Shown: positions 1 to 12,330 of the stretch, piece by piece
How positions within the stretch are numbered: position 1 is the first letter of the stretch
Layout: every line of letters begins with the position of its first letter
Assembly: GCA_003508835.1 (NCBI GenBank)
Contig: PUFA01000003.1
Location: 11,075,501 to 11,139,500, forward strand
Source: Eonycteris spelaea
Lineage: Eukaryota > Chordata > Mammalia > Chiroptera > Pteropodidae
Length of the DNA: 64,000 nucleotides
Reading direction: 5' to 3'
The notes under the pieces: generated by a model
Told to the model about the DNA's origin: nothing
The model's input: the letters and a program-made list of their open reading frames with translations, nothing else
The model's database searches: none
Program-made: the position numbers and the translations under genes

Positions 1-1560
1 AGGCAAAATAAAGACATTTTCATACAAACAAAAACAAATTTGTAACCAGCAGTCTTACACTAAATGAAAAGCTAAGGGCATTCTTCAGGTGGAAAGAAAG
101 AGAGCTGAGATGGAAGAATAAGGATGCAAGAAGGAATGAAGAGTGAAAAACAGTAAATATATGACCAAAGCTAAATGACTACTGAATGTATAAAATAATG
201 ATAATGTTGCATTATGGAGTTTAATATTTATATGAATTAAAATAAATGGAAAAGTGTCACATGAGTTAGGAGAGGGCTAAATAAAATAATAGTGCTCAAA
301 TGTCTTGTTCCTGTCCAAGAAAAGATAGAGTTTCCAATTAACATTAGATTTTGATACATTAAAAATGCAAGTAATAGTTTTTAGTTTAACTACTAATAGG
401 ATAGAAAAATAAATGTATAATTTACAAGCTAGTACATGACTATCCTATTAAAGAGAAAAGAAAAGCAACATAGAATAAGAAAGACAAGTATAAACAAATA
501 TAAAGTGGTAGATTTAAACACACATATATCCATAATTACATTAAATGTAAATGGACTCCAATTATGAAAAGACAAATATTGTTAGACTGGGTTAAAAATA
601 TTTTAGCTGTATTTAGTTTTTGAGATATACAACTAAAACATTAGGATAAAAAATTAAAATTAAAAGAATAGGAAAAGATATACTATGTTAAGATCAGAGA
701 AAGTAAGCTTAAAAGTAAAAACATTACTAGAGATAGAATTTCTTAATGATTAAAGGTCAATTTACTAGGAAGAAATAGTAATTGAAAATCTGCATATATC
801 TAAAAATATGAGTTTAACACATAGAGAGTAAAAGTTGACAAATCTAAAAGGAAAAATAAATCTACAAGTACCACGTACAGGATGTATTTAGCATTTAGCA
901 TTCAATGATTAAAAGAATAAAGAGAAAATAAATGAGTAGAGATAGAAAATATTTTTTTAAAATGATGAACAAATTTGACTTAATATATATGTATAGTAAT
1001 ATATATGACACACTGTACCTAAGAACTACAGAATGTACATTTTTTTCAAATTTGACTACATCCTGAACCATTAAGCAAGCCTTAATATTTTGAAATATTA
1101 GAATCATAAGGAGTGTGTTCTCTGATCATAAAACAAATGATCTAAACATAAATAAAAGGATAACTAGAAAAATCCTCATTTGTTTGGACATTAAGAAATA
1201 TATTTCTAAATAACCTGCTAGTGAAAAAAGTCACAAAGTAAAATAGAAATTATTTGGAACTGAATTATAATAAACATAAAATATATCAAGTATTGTGGAA
1301 TTCAGCAAAAGAAATATTCGAGGAAAATTTTATGCCCATAATGTACAAATTAAAAAAATAAATGGTGAAAAATAACAACATAAGCATCATTGCATTAGCA
1401 GATTAAAGCAGAAAAATTATGTGATTCTTTCAGGAAGTATGAAAAAGACATTTGACAAAATTCTTGATTAAAAAAAAAACTAGCAATCTAGGAGTAAAAA
1501 TAAACTCCCTTGTAGTAAAGGATAATCTTTCTGATTAAGGATATCGACAAAAATCCCACC
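1..1560 (+). mobile_element. Old LINE-1 (L1M-type), 5' portion of ORF2
   Basis: This AT-rich stretch is a decayed sense-strand L1 ORF2. At 532-558 one frame still reads the endonuclease-domain peptide IITLNVNGL, a hallmark of L1 ORF2 N-termini, and the bases just downstream follow the usual L1 order with stops. Around 1440-1500 the text resembles the reverse-transcriptase segment just upstream of the catalytic core. The frame is broken everywhere, so no protein is made. The element begins before base 1 and is interrupted at 1561 by a younger L1; it resumes at about 2610. Age is judged old from the heavy decay. Subfamily is not resolved. Confidence 0.8.
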
Positions 1561-2609
1561 ATAAAATAATCTTTTATTTCATTTAACATAATGTCTTCTA
1601 GGTATATCCATGTTTTTGTAAATGTCAGGATTTCTTGGTTTTTTTTTTTGCCTGAATAATATTCCTGTGTGCATATGTGTGTGCATGTGTGTGCATGCGT
1701 GTGCATATTTATCAAATTTTCTTTATCCATTCATCCATTGATGGACATTTAGATTTCTTCCATGTCTTGGCTATTGTTAATGCTGTTGCAATGAATATGG
1801 AAGTATAAATATCTCTTGGAGATCCTGATATTAATTCCTTTGGATGTACACCCAAAAGTGGGATTGCTGGATCATATGGTAGTTCTATTTTAATTTTCTG
1901 AGGAACTGCCATATTGTTTTCTGTAATGACTGCACCAATTTCCATTTCCACCAGCAGTGCACAAGAGTTCCAATTTCTTCACATCTTTGCCATGTGGTTT
2001 TGATCTACGTTTCGTTGATGATTAGTGATTATTAGTTGAGTTTCTTTTTATATTCCTGTTGGCCATTTGTCTGTCTTTTTGGAGAAAAATATATTTGTTT
2101 CCTTTGCCCATTTTTCAATCAGGTTGAAATAAACCAGACATGAAAGAAAAATACTACACGATACCACTTATATGAGGAATCTACCATAGTCAACTCATAA
2201 TAGCAGAGAGCCGAGTGGTGGTTGTCACTCAGGAAGCGGGAATGGGAAGGTATCAAAGGTACAAAGTTTCAGTTATTTGACCCAAAGATCTACCATGCAG
2301 AATAAAGCATATAGTTAACAATACTGTATTGTATACTTAAAAATTTGCTGATTTGGTGGATATTATGTTAAATATTCTTATCACTAAAAAAAAAGTAGTA
2401 ATAATTAAGAGCAGGAAGAAATCTTTGGAGCTGATGGATATGTTTATAGCATAGATTATGGTAATACTTTCATGAGTTTATTACTTATTTCCAAATTCAT
2501 TATATATGTACAGCTTTGTGTATGTTAAATATACTTCAAAAAATGTTTTCTAAAAATAATAATTACTATTAATTATATTAAAAACTCAAGACAAAAAATA
2601 ATATTTTAT
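1561..2609. mobile_element. Younger LINE-1 inserted by twin priming (5' inversion)
   Basis: This unit has two pieces. Bases ~1578-2124 are L1 ORF2 C-terminal sequence in reverse orientation. On the minus strand, 1712-1951 reads fragments such as ELPYDPAIPLLG, AKTW and CPSMDEWIKK, and a shifted frame near 1600-1670 reads EYYSGKKKNQE, all typical of the end of L1 ORF2. Bases ~2125-2592 are the following ORF2 end and 3' UTR in direct orientation. The two pieces meet close to the same point of the L1 map, as expected of twin-primed reverse transcription. Possible target duplications lie at 1561-1577 and 2593-2609 (15 of 17 identical). Host L1 sequence flanks both sides in the right order. Confidence 0.8.
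1666..1706. repeat. (GT)n / GCATGT microsatellite inside the inverted L1
   Basis: Alternating GT with regular GCAT interruptions inside the reverse-oriented ORF2 piece. It interrupts the coding similarity and shifts the L1 frame, so it is probably a secondary expansion after insertion. Confidence 0.85.
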
Positions 2610-4337
2610 GTATAAATGTTGACAGATTTTCTTTTGAGATCATAACCAAGACCAGGGTGTCCATTATCATTATTTCTGTTCAACATTTTATTTGGCACCC
2701 TAGCCAATACACCAAAACAAGTGGAGAAATAAATATTATTTTAATTGGAAAGCAAGAAATATAATTTCCAGTGTACATTCATAGATTATATTATTGTATA
2801 TGTGAAAAGAGCTAAACAAAATTAGAGAAATTATAAGAATTTACAAGTGAGTTTACCAACGTTTCTGTAAACAATAGGTCACTATTCACAAACCAATTGA
2901 TTTTGAAATACCAGCCATAAACAATTAGAAAATTAGAATAAAATATAAATGTACCATTTATAGTAACATCAGAAATATTTAAAAATCCTAAGAATAAATC
3001 TAAAAAAGATGAGGAAGATGTGAATCATGCTAAAAATAGCCAAGGAACTCTTGAACAAGGAGTGGGAGGATTTTTTCTATTGAATATTAAATATTTTCTT
3101 AAAGCCACAAAAATTAAGATAGTATAGTACTGTTGCAATCCTAGGCTAACAGACCAATGAGACAGAATAAATTGCCTAGAAACAGACTCATGTACATACG
3201 GGCACTTGATGTATGACAAATATTACACTATATCACAGTGGGTAAAAAATAATCTTTTTGGTAAATGCTTGTGGAACAAAATAAATCTCTATATGGTTAA
3301 AAAAAAACAAAATAGAAAAAGATTATAATTCCTACCTAATGCCATTAAAAATCAATTACAGATGGATTATGTATATACATTCGAAATGCAAGATAATAAA
3401 TCTTATGGAAGCCAAGATAGAGAATCTGTTTACTATTTGAGAAGAGGGGAAGATTTTTAAACCAGAAAACAAGACTAATTATGTAGAAAAGATTGATAAT
3501 TTATATTCAAATCTAAAACTTCTGTCCATTAAAGGAAATTATTGAGAGAGCAAAAATGCACCCTCCCCAAGAGTGAGAAAAGGTGTTTACAACACATAAA
3601 ACCGACAAAGACTAGTTTCCAGAATAGAGAACGCCTAAAGATATATATATATATAAAAGGCAGCTCAATAGAAAAATGGTCTAGGGACTTGAATAAGGAT
3701 TCCACAAAAAGGTAGTGGTCACCTGATGTAATGTCCACCTCCATTAATAATCAATAATAATAGGGAAAATGCAAATTAAAATATGAGGTAATGCTACATA
3801 ACTACAGAATAAAAAAAACTTGTTAATAACAAGTGTTACAAGGAAATTGAGCAACAGGAGCCCTTATACACTACTGGTGAGAGTATAAATTGACAACCAT
3901 GCTGGAAAAGTTTGGTTGTGCTTTCCAAAGCTGAAAATATCCACAACCTATGACCTAACAATTTCACCCTTAAGTATACAGTCAGCAGAAATTGACGCAG
4001 ACATATACCAAGAGATAATTCACAATCGCCCATTGCTGGAAACAACCCAAATGCGTATCACCAGTAGAATGGATAAATACAATTTGGTATATTATTATCA
4101 TATTCAGCAATGACCGTGAGCAAAATACTGCTACATGCAAAACATGGATGAATTTCACAAGTTTAATGTTAAGCAAATGGATTTAAAGACAATACAAGTG
4201 TGATTCCTTTTGTATAAGGCTCTAAACAGGCAAAATATGGTGTTCAAAAATGCAAATTAGGTTATAAGATTATAAAGAGAAGCACTCAAGTAATGAACAT
4301 AAAGATCATGATAGTGATCTTTAGTTGGATAGGGAAG

Positions 4338-4383
<46 letters not shown>

Positions 4384-4540
4384 GAGGGAAGCAGTTCGAT
4401 GCCTCTGGGATGCTGGAAATGTTTTTAGCTTGACCTGGGTAGTGGTTATACCAGTGCTCATTTTGTAATTACTTATTAACATGCATATTTATATTTTAAC
4501 TGTATGTGTGATATAATTTTGCAATACAAAAAAGCTGGAG
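2610..4540 (+). mobile_element. Old LINE-1, 3' portion of ORF2 and 3' UTR
   Basis: This continues the L1 that starts at base 1. The first 100 bases correspond to the L1 segment where a nucleotide run for 'CPLSPLLFNIVLE'-type residues follows the reverse-transcriptase middle, directly continuing the map position reached at 1560. Further down, 3830-4110 matches the late ORF2 section that encodes fragments such as MRITSRMDKYN near 4050-4085. Bases 4400-4537 match an L1 3' end ending near a CAATACAAAAAAGC A-rich tail. Stops and indels are frequent, so the element is dead. Confidence 0.8.
4341..4380. repeat. (GA)n microsatellite
   Basis: About 19 GA units inside the 3' UTR of the old L1. Purine-only on this strand, so capable of triplex folding in principle. 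Confidence 0.97.
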
Positions 4541-5299
4541 TGAAGTCGAGAGACCTTTTTTTTCCCCTTCTCCTCTTTCTCCTTTTTTCCTGAACATCGT
4601 CTAGGTCTATGAGTCCTGGAATTATTTTATATAAAAACAAAATAAACATCTTTTTGTTTTATATTTTTTACAATTTGTTCTTTAAAAAAATGTATTATGT
4701 AAGACACGTGTGAAGAAAAAAGAACTGATTAGAATCCTAGTCAGCTCAGGCTCCTCTGCAGTATTTTCCACATTCTGTTAGTTTCTGCAGTTGTGAGGTG
4801 GGAGGAGTCATACTGTTTGGGGTTTGGAGTTCTGAAAGCAGCGAATAAACTCTGGCTGAGATTTTAAAATATCCTTTGTTCATGGTGATATCAATGCTCA
4901 GAATTCTTCTAGGATTAATGAATATTACCTATCCACCCACAAATGTAGCAGACCTGGCGAATGTTGAGAATGCTAAGAAGGCTTCTCTGACCCTTGGAAA
5001 TGAAGGCAGCAAACTCTTCACCCACCTGTCAGAGTACAGGAAATCTTCACCCACACCTGCAACCCCTCAGGGATTTATTACTTGGCTTTATAATTTTTCT
5101 CTCCAGACTCTCGTAAAGGCGGTAGCCCTGGGAGGGAGATATTGGAGACATATTTAGTGTCTGGCACCTCTGGGAGAATGAGTTCCTTGACACTATCTTC
5201 TCTGCCTGATCTCTGAGCACAGGGAGAGATGAAGTAGGGGAATAGTTCTGTGACAGGGAAAAGGGAGGGACTCAGAGAAGGTTAAGAATAGTCACTTGT
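4541..5299. other. No recognised feature
   Basis: Between two L1 fragments. A pyrimidine-rich run occurs at 4558-4590. A 93-codon open frame at 4876-5157 shows no domain, no repeats and no signal peptide I recognise; I do not call it a gene. Confidence 0.6.
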
Positions 5300-5592
5300 C
5301 CTTTTGTTATCGACTTGTAAGAATTACTTATATATTTTGGATATTAACCCCTTATCAGATACATGGTTGCAAATATTTTCTTCCATTCCGTGGGTCGCCT
5401 TTTCCCTGTTCACTTGTTTCCTTTGCCGTGCAGAAGTTTTTAGTTTGATATAGTCTCATTTGTTCATTTTTGCTTTTGTTATCTGTGCTTTTGATGTCAT
5501 ATCTAAGAAATCATTGCCAAGACCAATATATGAAGCTTTTCTCATATGTTTTCTTTTAAGAGTTTTACTTTTTCATGTCTTATGTTCAAGCC
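5300..5592 (-). mobile_element. LINE-1 ORF2 fragment, reverse orientation
   Basis: Text from 'agaattacttatatattttgg' through the TTTGCTTTTGTTATCTGTGC stretch to the GAGTTTTACTTTTTCATG stretch is the familiar reverse complement of the late L1 ORF2/3' region. It is better preserved than the L1 at 1-1560, suggesting a middle-aged insertion. It is truncated at both ends, with no clear target duplication. Confidence 0.85.
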
Positions 5593-6564
5593 TCAGCTGC
5601 CCACATCCTTCCAGCCTAGGTGAGACTCTCTTGAGGTTCCTGTTTCTGGGGCACCCCAAGGCATTCTGGGAGTTAGACTCTGGAGCAGGGCGAGCGGCTC
5701 TCAAAGGCAGCGTAGAAGGCCTGAGCTGAATGCTGTTCCTTTCTGACAATGTAGTTGCTGAAACCATGAGCCATGGTCAGGTGAGAACAACCCCAGAATC
5801 CTGCTGTGGGGAAACTACACCTGGCTCTGTTCTGGAAGAGAATGGAAAGGAAATCTAGGCTCTAAATATTGGTTCTGGTATTTTTTCCTCAGCTCCCTGA
5901 GCCAGCCCCATTGGACATATTCTTTTTTGGATCTCAACATTTCTGTGTACCTGTCTCACCTTGATTTCTCTCTGGGGGACTTCTGATGTCTGGGAGCAGG
6001 AATCACCCATTTATCTTCTCTTTCCTCCCTCCAGGGCAGGCTACAGAGCCTTCCTCTTCTCCTCCCAACTCCTTGCTACTAAGCCTCACCTGAATACTCT
6101 CCAGGAAGCATTTGTAGCTTATTTTAACCAAAGCTTATCATCCCTGTGGCACTTGCAGTGTGAACTGATGACCGGGGTCTGCATTGTTGTCTGATTGTTT
6201 CCCTGTGTGTCTTATCCTTTAATTTGATAGGGAGGTCTTTTAGAAATCTGCTCTTTATCTCTTCCAGATCATCCAGCATGCCATAGGGCTCCTTTTACGC
6301 ATAAGAAACTTGAAATAAACTATCAATAAGACTCAGGAGGGTCAGGATAAAAAATAGTGACTACCTTTGGAGTCTGATTGGGAGTATTACCTTTGGAAAC
6401 AAGAAAACCTCTAGAAGTGAAACTAGTTTTAGGGAAAGATAGTAGCGTTTTTAATACGAGATGCTAGAGAAGCATGTGGAATGTGTAGTTGGAGACTCTG
6501 ACAATGAGATGGGATCTAGGGATGCAGGTGTGGGAGTCATCATTGCAGGGTGGAGATTTTTACT
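5593..6564. other. No recognised feature
   Basis: Mixed-composition sequence, moderately GC-rich near 5640-5720. Short open frames only, none with recognisable content. Confidence 0.55.
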
Positions 6565-7010
6565 CTTATTAACACATATTTACTCAGCATAGCATTGGAC
6601 CGCTCAAAACAGTTGGGAGCGTGTGTCAGACAAAAAGCTCTCCTCAGGGAGTAGCTAATCTCTGGAGAAGATGAAACATTGATGTGCTAAACAATAACCT
6701 AAGATTATTTAAATAAATGTCCAAGATAACAGTATAAATGATGTGCAGCTCAGTGCATAATTAGTTGACAAGTGAGAGATATAGCCAATAAGTCCTACTT
6801 GTTCCAAAGAAGGGAAAAACATTTAGGCTGGGGGAAATCCAAGGTATAAATTCATGCTGAATCTTTAAAAGTGGGAATAAAGAGGAGAAATTCCCAGGTG
6901 AATGCAATTCATTAGCAACATGTGAAGGTGGAGTGTGCAAGTCAATTTTGGACCTATTCAGAAATGTCCAGGAGATTCCAGTTACAAGGAGATTTCAGGA
7001 TAAGGCCCTA
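6565..7010 (-). mobile_element. LINE-2 3' portion, reverse orientation
   Basis: Begins with the reversed L2 3' end ('atttactcagcat...' near 6580), then the block corresponding to 'ctcagggagctta...agacaataaac' near 6645-6700, then 'tgctgaatctttaaaag' near 6850 and a fragment resembling 'ggcattccaggcaga...' near 6885. The order matches reversed L2. Identity is low, as is usual for L2. Confidence 0.55.
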
Positions 7011-7084
7011 GTTACACCAGGGAGCCTCGCTCATCTGACTTTAATGTATCTTTGCAAGAAGCGGCATGACATAAGGCAAAAGTG

Positions 7085-7290
7085 CCTGAGAGAAAGGGCA
7101 TGGATTTGGGCTCTAATCCTGCTTCACCACTGCTAGTGGTGTGACCTTGAGCAAGACTTTTAATCTTCCTGAGTCCATATTTCTCATCTATGTTAAAGGG
7201 CTTTTGTGAAGATCCAAAGAGAAAGTATTTGTAAAAGTCCTCCAAACCCAGCAGTTCATAGATGTTAATTATTATCATTATTTCTGGCCT
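7085..7290 (+). mobile_element. MIR (tRNA-derived SINE)
   Basis: Shows the MIR order: 'gggcatggatttgggctctaatcctgcttcaccactgc' region, the core 'gtgtgaccttgagcaag' at 7139-7155, 'atttctcatct' and the 3' segment ending in 'gttaattattatcattat'. Nearly full length. Confidence 0.85.
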
Positions 7291-7299
7291 ACATAATAT

Positions 7300-7548
7300 G
7301 TAATAAAATATATAGTGCCTTCTCCTTTCTTTGAATTTCTAAAGCCACCTAATGCTTGTATCATTAATTTCACATACCCATACCACATGTTATTATCTCT
7401 TAATTGCTGCACAAGTTTGTACGAGCTTCTTAATTAGAAAAAATACTCACTGTGGGCAAGAGTCTTATCTTAGACCTTCACTGAATGCTCAGAATATTGT
7501 GGGCACATACTAGGTGATCAAATATTGTTGCAATGATTGATGTCTATA
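7300..7548 (+). mobile_element. LINE-2 3' end
   Basis: The 3' L2 signature is visible as 'gggcaagagtcttatctta' near 7455, then 'gggcacatactaggtgatcaaatattgttgc' near 7500-7531. The 5' part is uncertain. Confidence 0.5.
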
Positions 7549-8309
7549 TCTACAAAGACCAAAATAATCCCAAAAGATTTCCCAGGGAAGTAGATCTTGG
7601 GGTTGACATTGACAGATGAGTAAGTAATGACAGGCAATGTTCATGGGACAGGATGCCTGGTGAGGGGAATGATGTGAGCATAGTGGCAGATTTCTTAACT
7701 TTTCCAGATGCCCGATTTCTCTAGAACATTCCATCAGGTTTTGAAGTCATTTATCACCCTGGTGCTTTGTGAGAAAACCAAATGAAACAAAACCAAAAGA
7801 GAAAATATCCATTCAGCAGCTGGACAGCTCAGTTATTTTTAGGAACAGAAGAAGCCAGTGTTTGAGACTCAGCAAAACACCCCACTCTGTTTGGGGTTGA
7901 CCAGTCCCTGAAAATGCATAGATCTAAGCACTTTCTCAGCTGTAACTGCCCAGCACATGTGTATTTCTAATTTATTTACATTGAACTCATCAAAAAAGGT
8001 GTTGACACGTCTTTAGCCTGGCCAAGTTCTTCATGGTTTTCAGGAAATCCTAATATATTCTTCCTGGTATTCCAGGGTTGTTGGATCTTGTCTTCACTGG
8101 GGACTTGAGGAGAGTGGAGAGTGCTCCGGACTGGAGTCATCTCAAATCTGTAAAGCTCTGCTCTCCCTCACAAAATCTCAGTGGCTCCCAGAGCCTGACT
8201 GGCTTGGAATGAAAATTAGTAAAAGGCATCCCCATGGTCTCAGATCTCCTCTCCTTGCTCTAAGCAGAGGATTGCCCAGGAGAAGGAGAAAAATGCTTTA
8301 GAAGCAATT
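7549..8309. other. No recognised feature
   Basis: Unique-looking sequence of mixed composition. No repeat or gene signal seen. Confidence 0.5.
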
Positions 8310-8470
8310 TGGCCGTTAGACTAATCATAGGATAAAGATAGTTTTAATTCTAGAAACTGTGTGACCTTGGGGGAAAAGTTTCTTTTCTGTTTTTCAATTC
8401 CCCATAATATAGTAGGAGACTGATATTGCAAGTTTTGATCTACCTCCTAGAGATGGCTTGTCCGGTTGCT
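8310..8470 (+). mobile_element. MIR, decayed
   Basis: The core 'actgtgtgaccttggggg' at 8357-8374 is followed by a pyrimidine stretch and 'gagactgatattgcaag', which matches the MIR middle. Both ends are eroded. Confidence 0.6.
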
Positions 8471-8924
8471 GTGTGGTTTGTGAGTTACAAAACAAAAATA
8501 TCACAGAAAGAAATTATTGTTTTCCAGGTACACAGATGGCAGTCCTTTGAGTAGAGTGTGTTCTGGGTATCCCATATTTAGCACTGGGAATGAAGAATGC
8601 TGAATTGTCTATCCTCACTCTTCCTTAGGTTTGGTGAAGGGTCCAACTTAGGTGTGTAACCCAAGTCCTGAGTGATGCTGACTGATCCGCAAAGGGGTTG
8701 GGTTGTTGATAGCTGAATCTCCCATCTTCTCTGTTTAATACATACCCTGTGTAGGCCCAGAGGGACCTGTGTCCCTGCCAGCATAGACATAACTAATAAT
8801 ACCCCATGGGAGGAGATAAACATGTACACTCTTCAGAGAATTGAAAGCTGAAAAAGAAACCTGGGAGCTCACAACCTCCTCTTAATTTTAAATGTGAGGA
8901 AAATTAAAGCTTCAAGATAACGTG

Positions 8925-9125
8925 CCTAGCACTTACTGGACATTGAACATTGATTTTATGCCAGTTCTATGCAAAGTGTGGTCATATTTAGCAGCACTGG
9001 ATAGAAAATATTATCCCCATTGTGCAGATGGAGCAAATGGGCGTGCAAAAGAGGTTGGTAACTGGCCAGTCACTCAGCGTGCAAATTATGACCTAAAATT
9101 TAAAATCAACTCTGTTAATTTCTAA
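8925..9125 (-). mobile_element. MIR, reverse orientation
   Basis: The reversed MIR order is visible: 'cctagcacttactggacat' near 8924, 'attatccccattgtgcagatgg' near 9009-9030, then 'gttggtaactggccagtcac' near 9053. Confidence 0.65.
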
Positions 9126-10106
9126 GGTCATTTGACACCCAGCGAGTTAATGAGTGGACCAGAGCACGAAACCCTGGATCTTCCATCCAAAGAACATTCT
9201 GAAATGTAAAAGTTGGGCTGTACCTCCAGCTAGCATGACTTCTCTCCACAGCACCTCCCGCTGTCTGGTCGATCCACCAAGGGATTTGCTGCCTGGAGCG
9301 AAGAGCCTAGTGGCAGAAATAGACAAGGTGATGAGAGGGTAAAAACAGGTGGAGGGGAAGCAGAACCTTCCACCTGAGGGCACTGTGAAGGGAAGCCCTG
9401 TGAGTGGCCTCCAAATACCCTGATGTAGCCACCACGACAGAGCAAGCAAGCTAAGGTTAAGAATTTAGCAGACACCAAATGCCATTCAGTTCAAAGAAGG
9501 ACCACTAGAGTACCATACCTGTAAAAGACACTTGCCACTTTCCATCTTTTCTATCTACCCTTTATGCCCTAACACACCAAGAGTAGAAGGCAGAGTAGAT
9601 GTACACAGAGTGGACCAAGCTCTCTCTCTCATTCACCCGTCCTTTGGGCAGGAGCCTGGCCAGTGCTGGTGGAAGGGAGGAGGTGACGCTCTTTTGAATA
9701 TAGATGGAGTTCTGGAGAAGGCTCAGCTCATTTGTGCTTTTTAATAATTAGAAGTAATTAGCTAGCAAAGGGGTGCCTGGGTTGTCATTAAGTTGGAAAA
9801 GGGGTTTTGACAAAGGCTATTGGAAAACAAGGGTTGGGGAAAAAGCAAATTGTTTCATGTCTGTGCCCCATGGGTTCCAACTGTTCAGTGGGCTGATTAT
9901 ATCCCTCTCTTTTTCTATCTATCAAATGGAGGGAATATGAAAATGGTGTGTGTCCTTAGATAAGATTCCTCCTCTTCTTTTGGGCACATTTTGCATGTGT
10001 CTGCACTCTTGGTTTTGGCCAGAAGAACAAGACCCGGATACTGCCGGGTTAGCTCTTCTTCCTCCCTGAAGAGTTATTCAGCACCAGAATGCCCACACAT
10101 TGAGTG
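9126..10106. other. No recognised feature
   Basis: Several short overlapping open frames occur on both strands at 9147-9480, none with recognisable content. No repeat seen. Confidence 0.5.
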
Positions 10107-10154
10107 AAAGATAGAGAGAGAGAGAGGAGAGAGGGAGGAGGGAGGGAGGGAGGG

Positions 10155-10205
<51 letters not shown>
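10107..10205. repeat. (GA)n/(GGGA)n polypurine microsatellite
   Basis: About 98 bp purine-only: GA units, an inner GGGA-rich block at 10130-10157, then about 24 GA units. It creates a spurious serine/leucine-rich reading frame on the minus strand. Confidence 0.98.
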
Positions 10206-10207
<2 letters not shown>

Positions 10208-10732
10208 AGGATAAGAAGGGATAAGGTGTAAGGAACAGGGAAGGTGAGAAATACAGCAAAGGGCAGAGAAAGGTGGATGGAAAGAGTAAGAAGAAGGGGA
10301 AAGGAGTGAGAGAGGGAGAAGACTGGAGTGAGAAGGGGGTTGGGGAGAAGCGTGGGTTTCGGGGTCAGAGCCGGAGCAGCATCCCGCCAGGCCTGCTGCC
10401 CAGCCGGCTGCTAGAACATCTGCATCCTGGTGGGGATGTTTCCAAATGGAGCCGCCTCTTCCCTGGACTCTACCCCACACGTTCCCGTGCCTGCTCAGTT
10501 TTGCCCCTTCCATAACTTTTCCTTTTACTATTCAGCTTTTCCTCTTACTAATCAGCCACTCATCCCTAAACAGCTAAATCAGCTCTGGACGTGGGTGATG
10601 GGTGAGCTGTTGGGGCAGCCCTGGGGTCAGCCAAGGAAAGAAGTGTTTGCTCTCAGACATCATGATACCAGGCATAAGGGGAGCTGACTGGCTGCACCAG
10701 TGCTGCCCTGACCTCTTGAGTAACTGAGTTTA
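10206..10732. other. No recognised feature
   Basis: Purine-rich until 10350, then mildly CpG-containing at 10340-10500. No gene or repeat identified. Confidence 0.5.
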
Positions 10733-10880
10733 TGGAAAGAGCCTGGAAATGGGAGTCAGGGTCTGGGGGACAGAGCCACTGTGTGGTCCTGGAGAGTTGT
10801 GAGTCTTATTGAGTATCAGTTCCATCATCCATAAGTAAAGTAAAGAGCTGGAATCCTTCCTGATGATTTGGAATCTTATT
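10733..10880 (+). mobile_element. MIR
   Basis: The order 'gagcctggaaatgggagtcag' (10739-), 'cactgtgtggtcctgg' and 'cagttccatcatccataag' matches MIR or the related MIR3. Confidence 0.6.
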
Positions 10881-12127
10881 TAGTCTTTGCTTTCTAGTTC
10901 CTGCGTTTGGATAAAGAGTCCAGATGAAAGTTGAAAGCTGTTCCTCTCCTTAGTGCCTTTCATCTTTCTGTAGCATCTTAAGCCTGTGGCGGGGTACCAC
11001 CAGAGGGATCCCTGCAACGGTGCCCTTCTTGGGGGGTGCCAGATAGTTTCTCGTGTCAGGGCCAACCTTCATTCCTGATAAGGAGGAAAAGCTTATCCTG
11101 TAGGCATCCCTGGCTTCGGTGGTCTCCTCTTAGTCTCTTCCAGGGCCCCATCCTACGTGTCACTCTTGGGCAGCCTCCCCACCTGCCTCTGAGCTGATAG
11201 ATAATTCATCTCTGCTAAGCTGCCACAAGACCTGGAAGATTCCAAGTGCTAATTTGATGAAAAAAAAATGTTCTTGTTTAGCTCTTCCCTGGGAAATTTC
11301 ACTTTTAAAGGCCATTCTGTACTTTCTCCAGATGGCTGTTCTCCTGGTCCTTTTCCTCCCCCGCCTCATTCTTTTCCATGACTCTTTAGGTACCTGGAGA
11401 AGATATCCTTGGGGATGAGAATCCTGGGGAGCGAGGCCTCACTTATGTGGGGTGGGAGGTGATCTCAGGGTACCTCTTCAACCTCATGTCTTGCCTGTGG
11501 GGGAAGCCCGACAGGGGACACGATGCCCAAACCTCAGCTCCTATTATTGTCTGACCCCAGAGAGGCCCCGCCAAACTGATAGTGAAGTCATTTTTGGAGG
11601 TCCAGCCAGGCTTTTCTGAACCTGCTGGCCCTTGTGGGGAGCCTGCCTTCCCTTGGGGTCTCTGTTGTCACCCACCCTGCTCAGATCCTCTCAGGGAAAT
11701 AGCGATGGTGTGGTGAGAGTGTGGGCCTGCCCACAGCCTTGCGCATTTACAGGGATCTAAACTAAATTGACGACAGCCCCCTCCTCCTGGTGTTTCAGGC
11801 CTCTATCTGTGTACAGCAGCAGGTTTAGGTCCATATGACCCTTTGAAATCACTCATTTGTAGTCTCTTTTAGTTTTGGCTTCCTCAAAGATCTCCAAAGC
11901 CCAGGGAGTTTGTCTATGTCCTCAGATGAGTAATGGGACTTGGGAGGGACACTGGAAGTGTGTGTCTGAACATGGAGGAAGCTCTGGCAGATGATCCCTG
12001 ACAAGGGGGGAAACTGGGATTTGCCACACCTAGGGGGTGAAATTGTAATTAGATGCTACAGGGATATTTATATAAATTCGTGAGATATGAATCCAAAATA
12101 TCAAAATGAAATTACAAGGCAGGAAAG
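10881..12127. other. No recognised feature
   Basis: A 1.2-kb GC-richer unique stretch. No open frame over 70 codons, no repeat named, no promoter-like CpG cluster. Confidence 0.5.
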
Positions 12128-12330
12128 AGATTGTCATTTGTTGAACACCTACTGTGTACCATTCGAGAATGCATCCACCCCTCACAACAATCCTACTGGG
12201 TGAGCATTATTATGCCTTTTACGAATAAGGACACTGGGCTCAGGATTATGAAAATAAGCCTAACATGATACCGCAGCACTGGGATCTTAAGGGAACTTGG
12301 AATGTTTGTATCTTGACTGCCTTGGGGGAA
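12128..12330 (-). mobile_element. MIR, reverse orientation
   Basis: The reversed order is visible: 'ttgttgaacacctactgtgt' at 12139-12158, 'ctcacaacaatcctactggg' at 12181-, then 'aataaggacactgggctcag' at 12224-. Confidence 0.75.

Noticed and set aside
1712..1951. 79-codon minus-strand frame with clear protein similarity
   Set aside because: It is L1 ORF2 C-terminal debris inside the twin-primed L1, not a host gene.
10049..10513. 154-codon minus-strand frame with Leu/Ser repeats
   Set aside because: Created by the GA microsatellite at 10107-10205.
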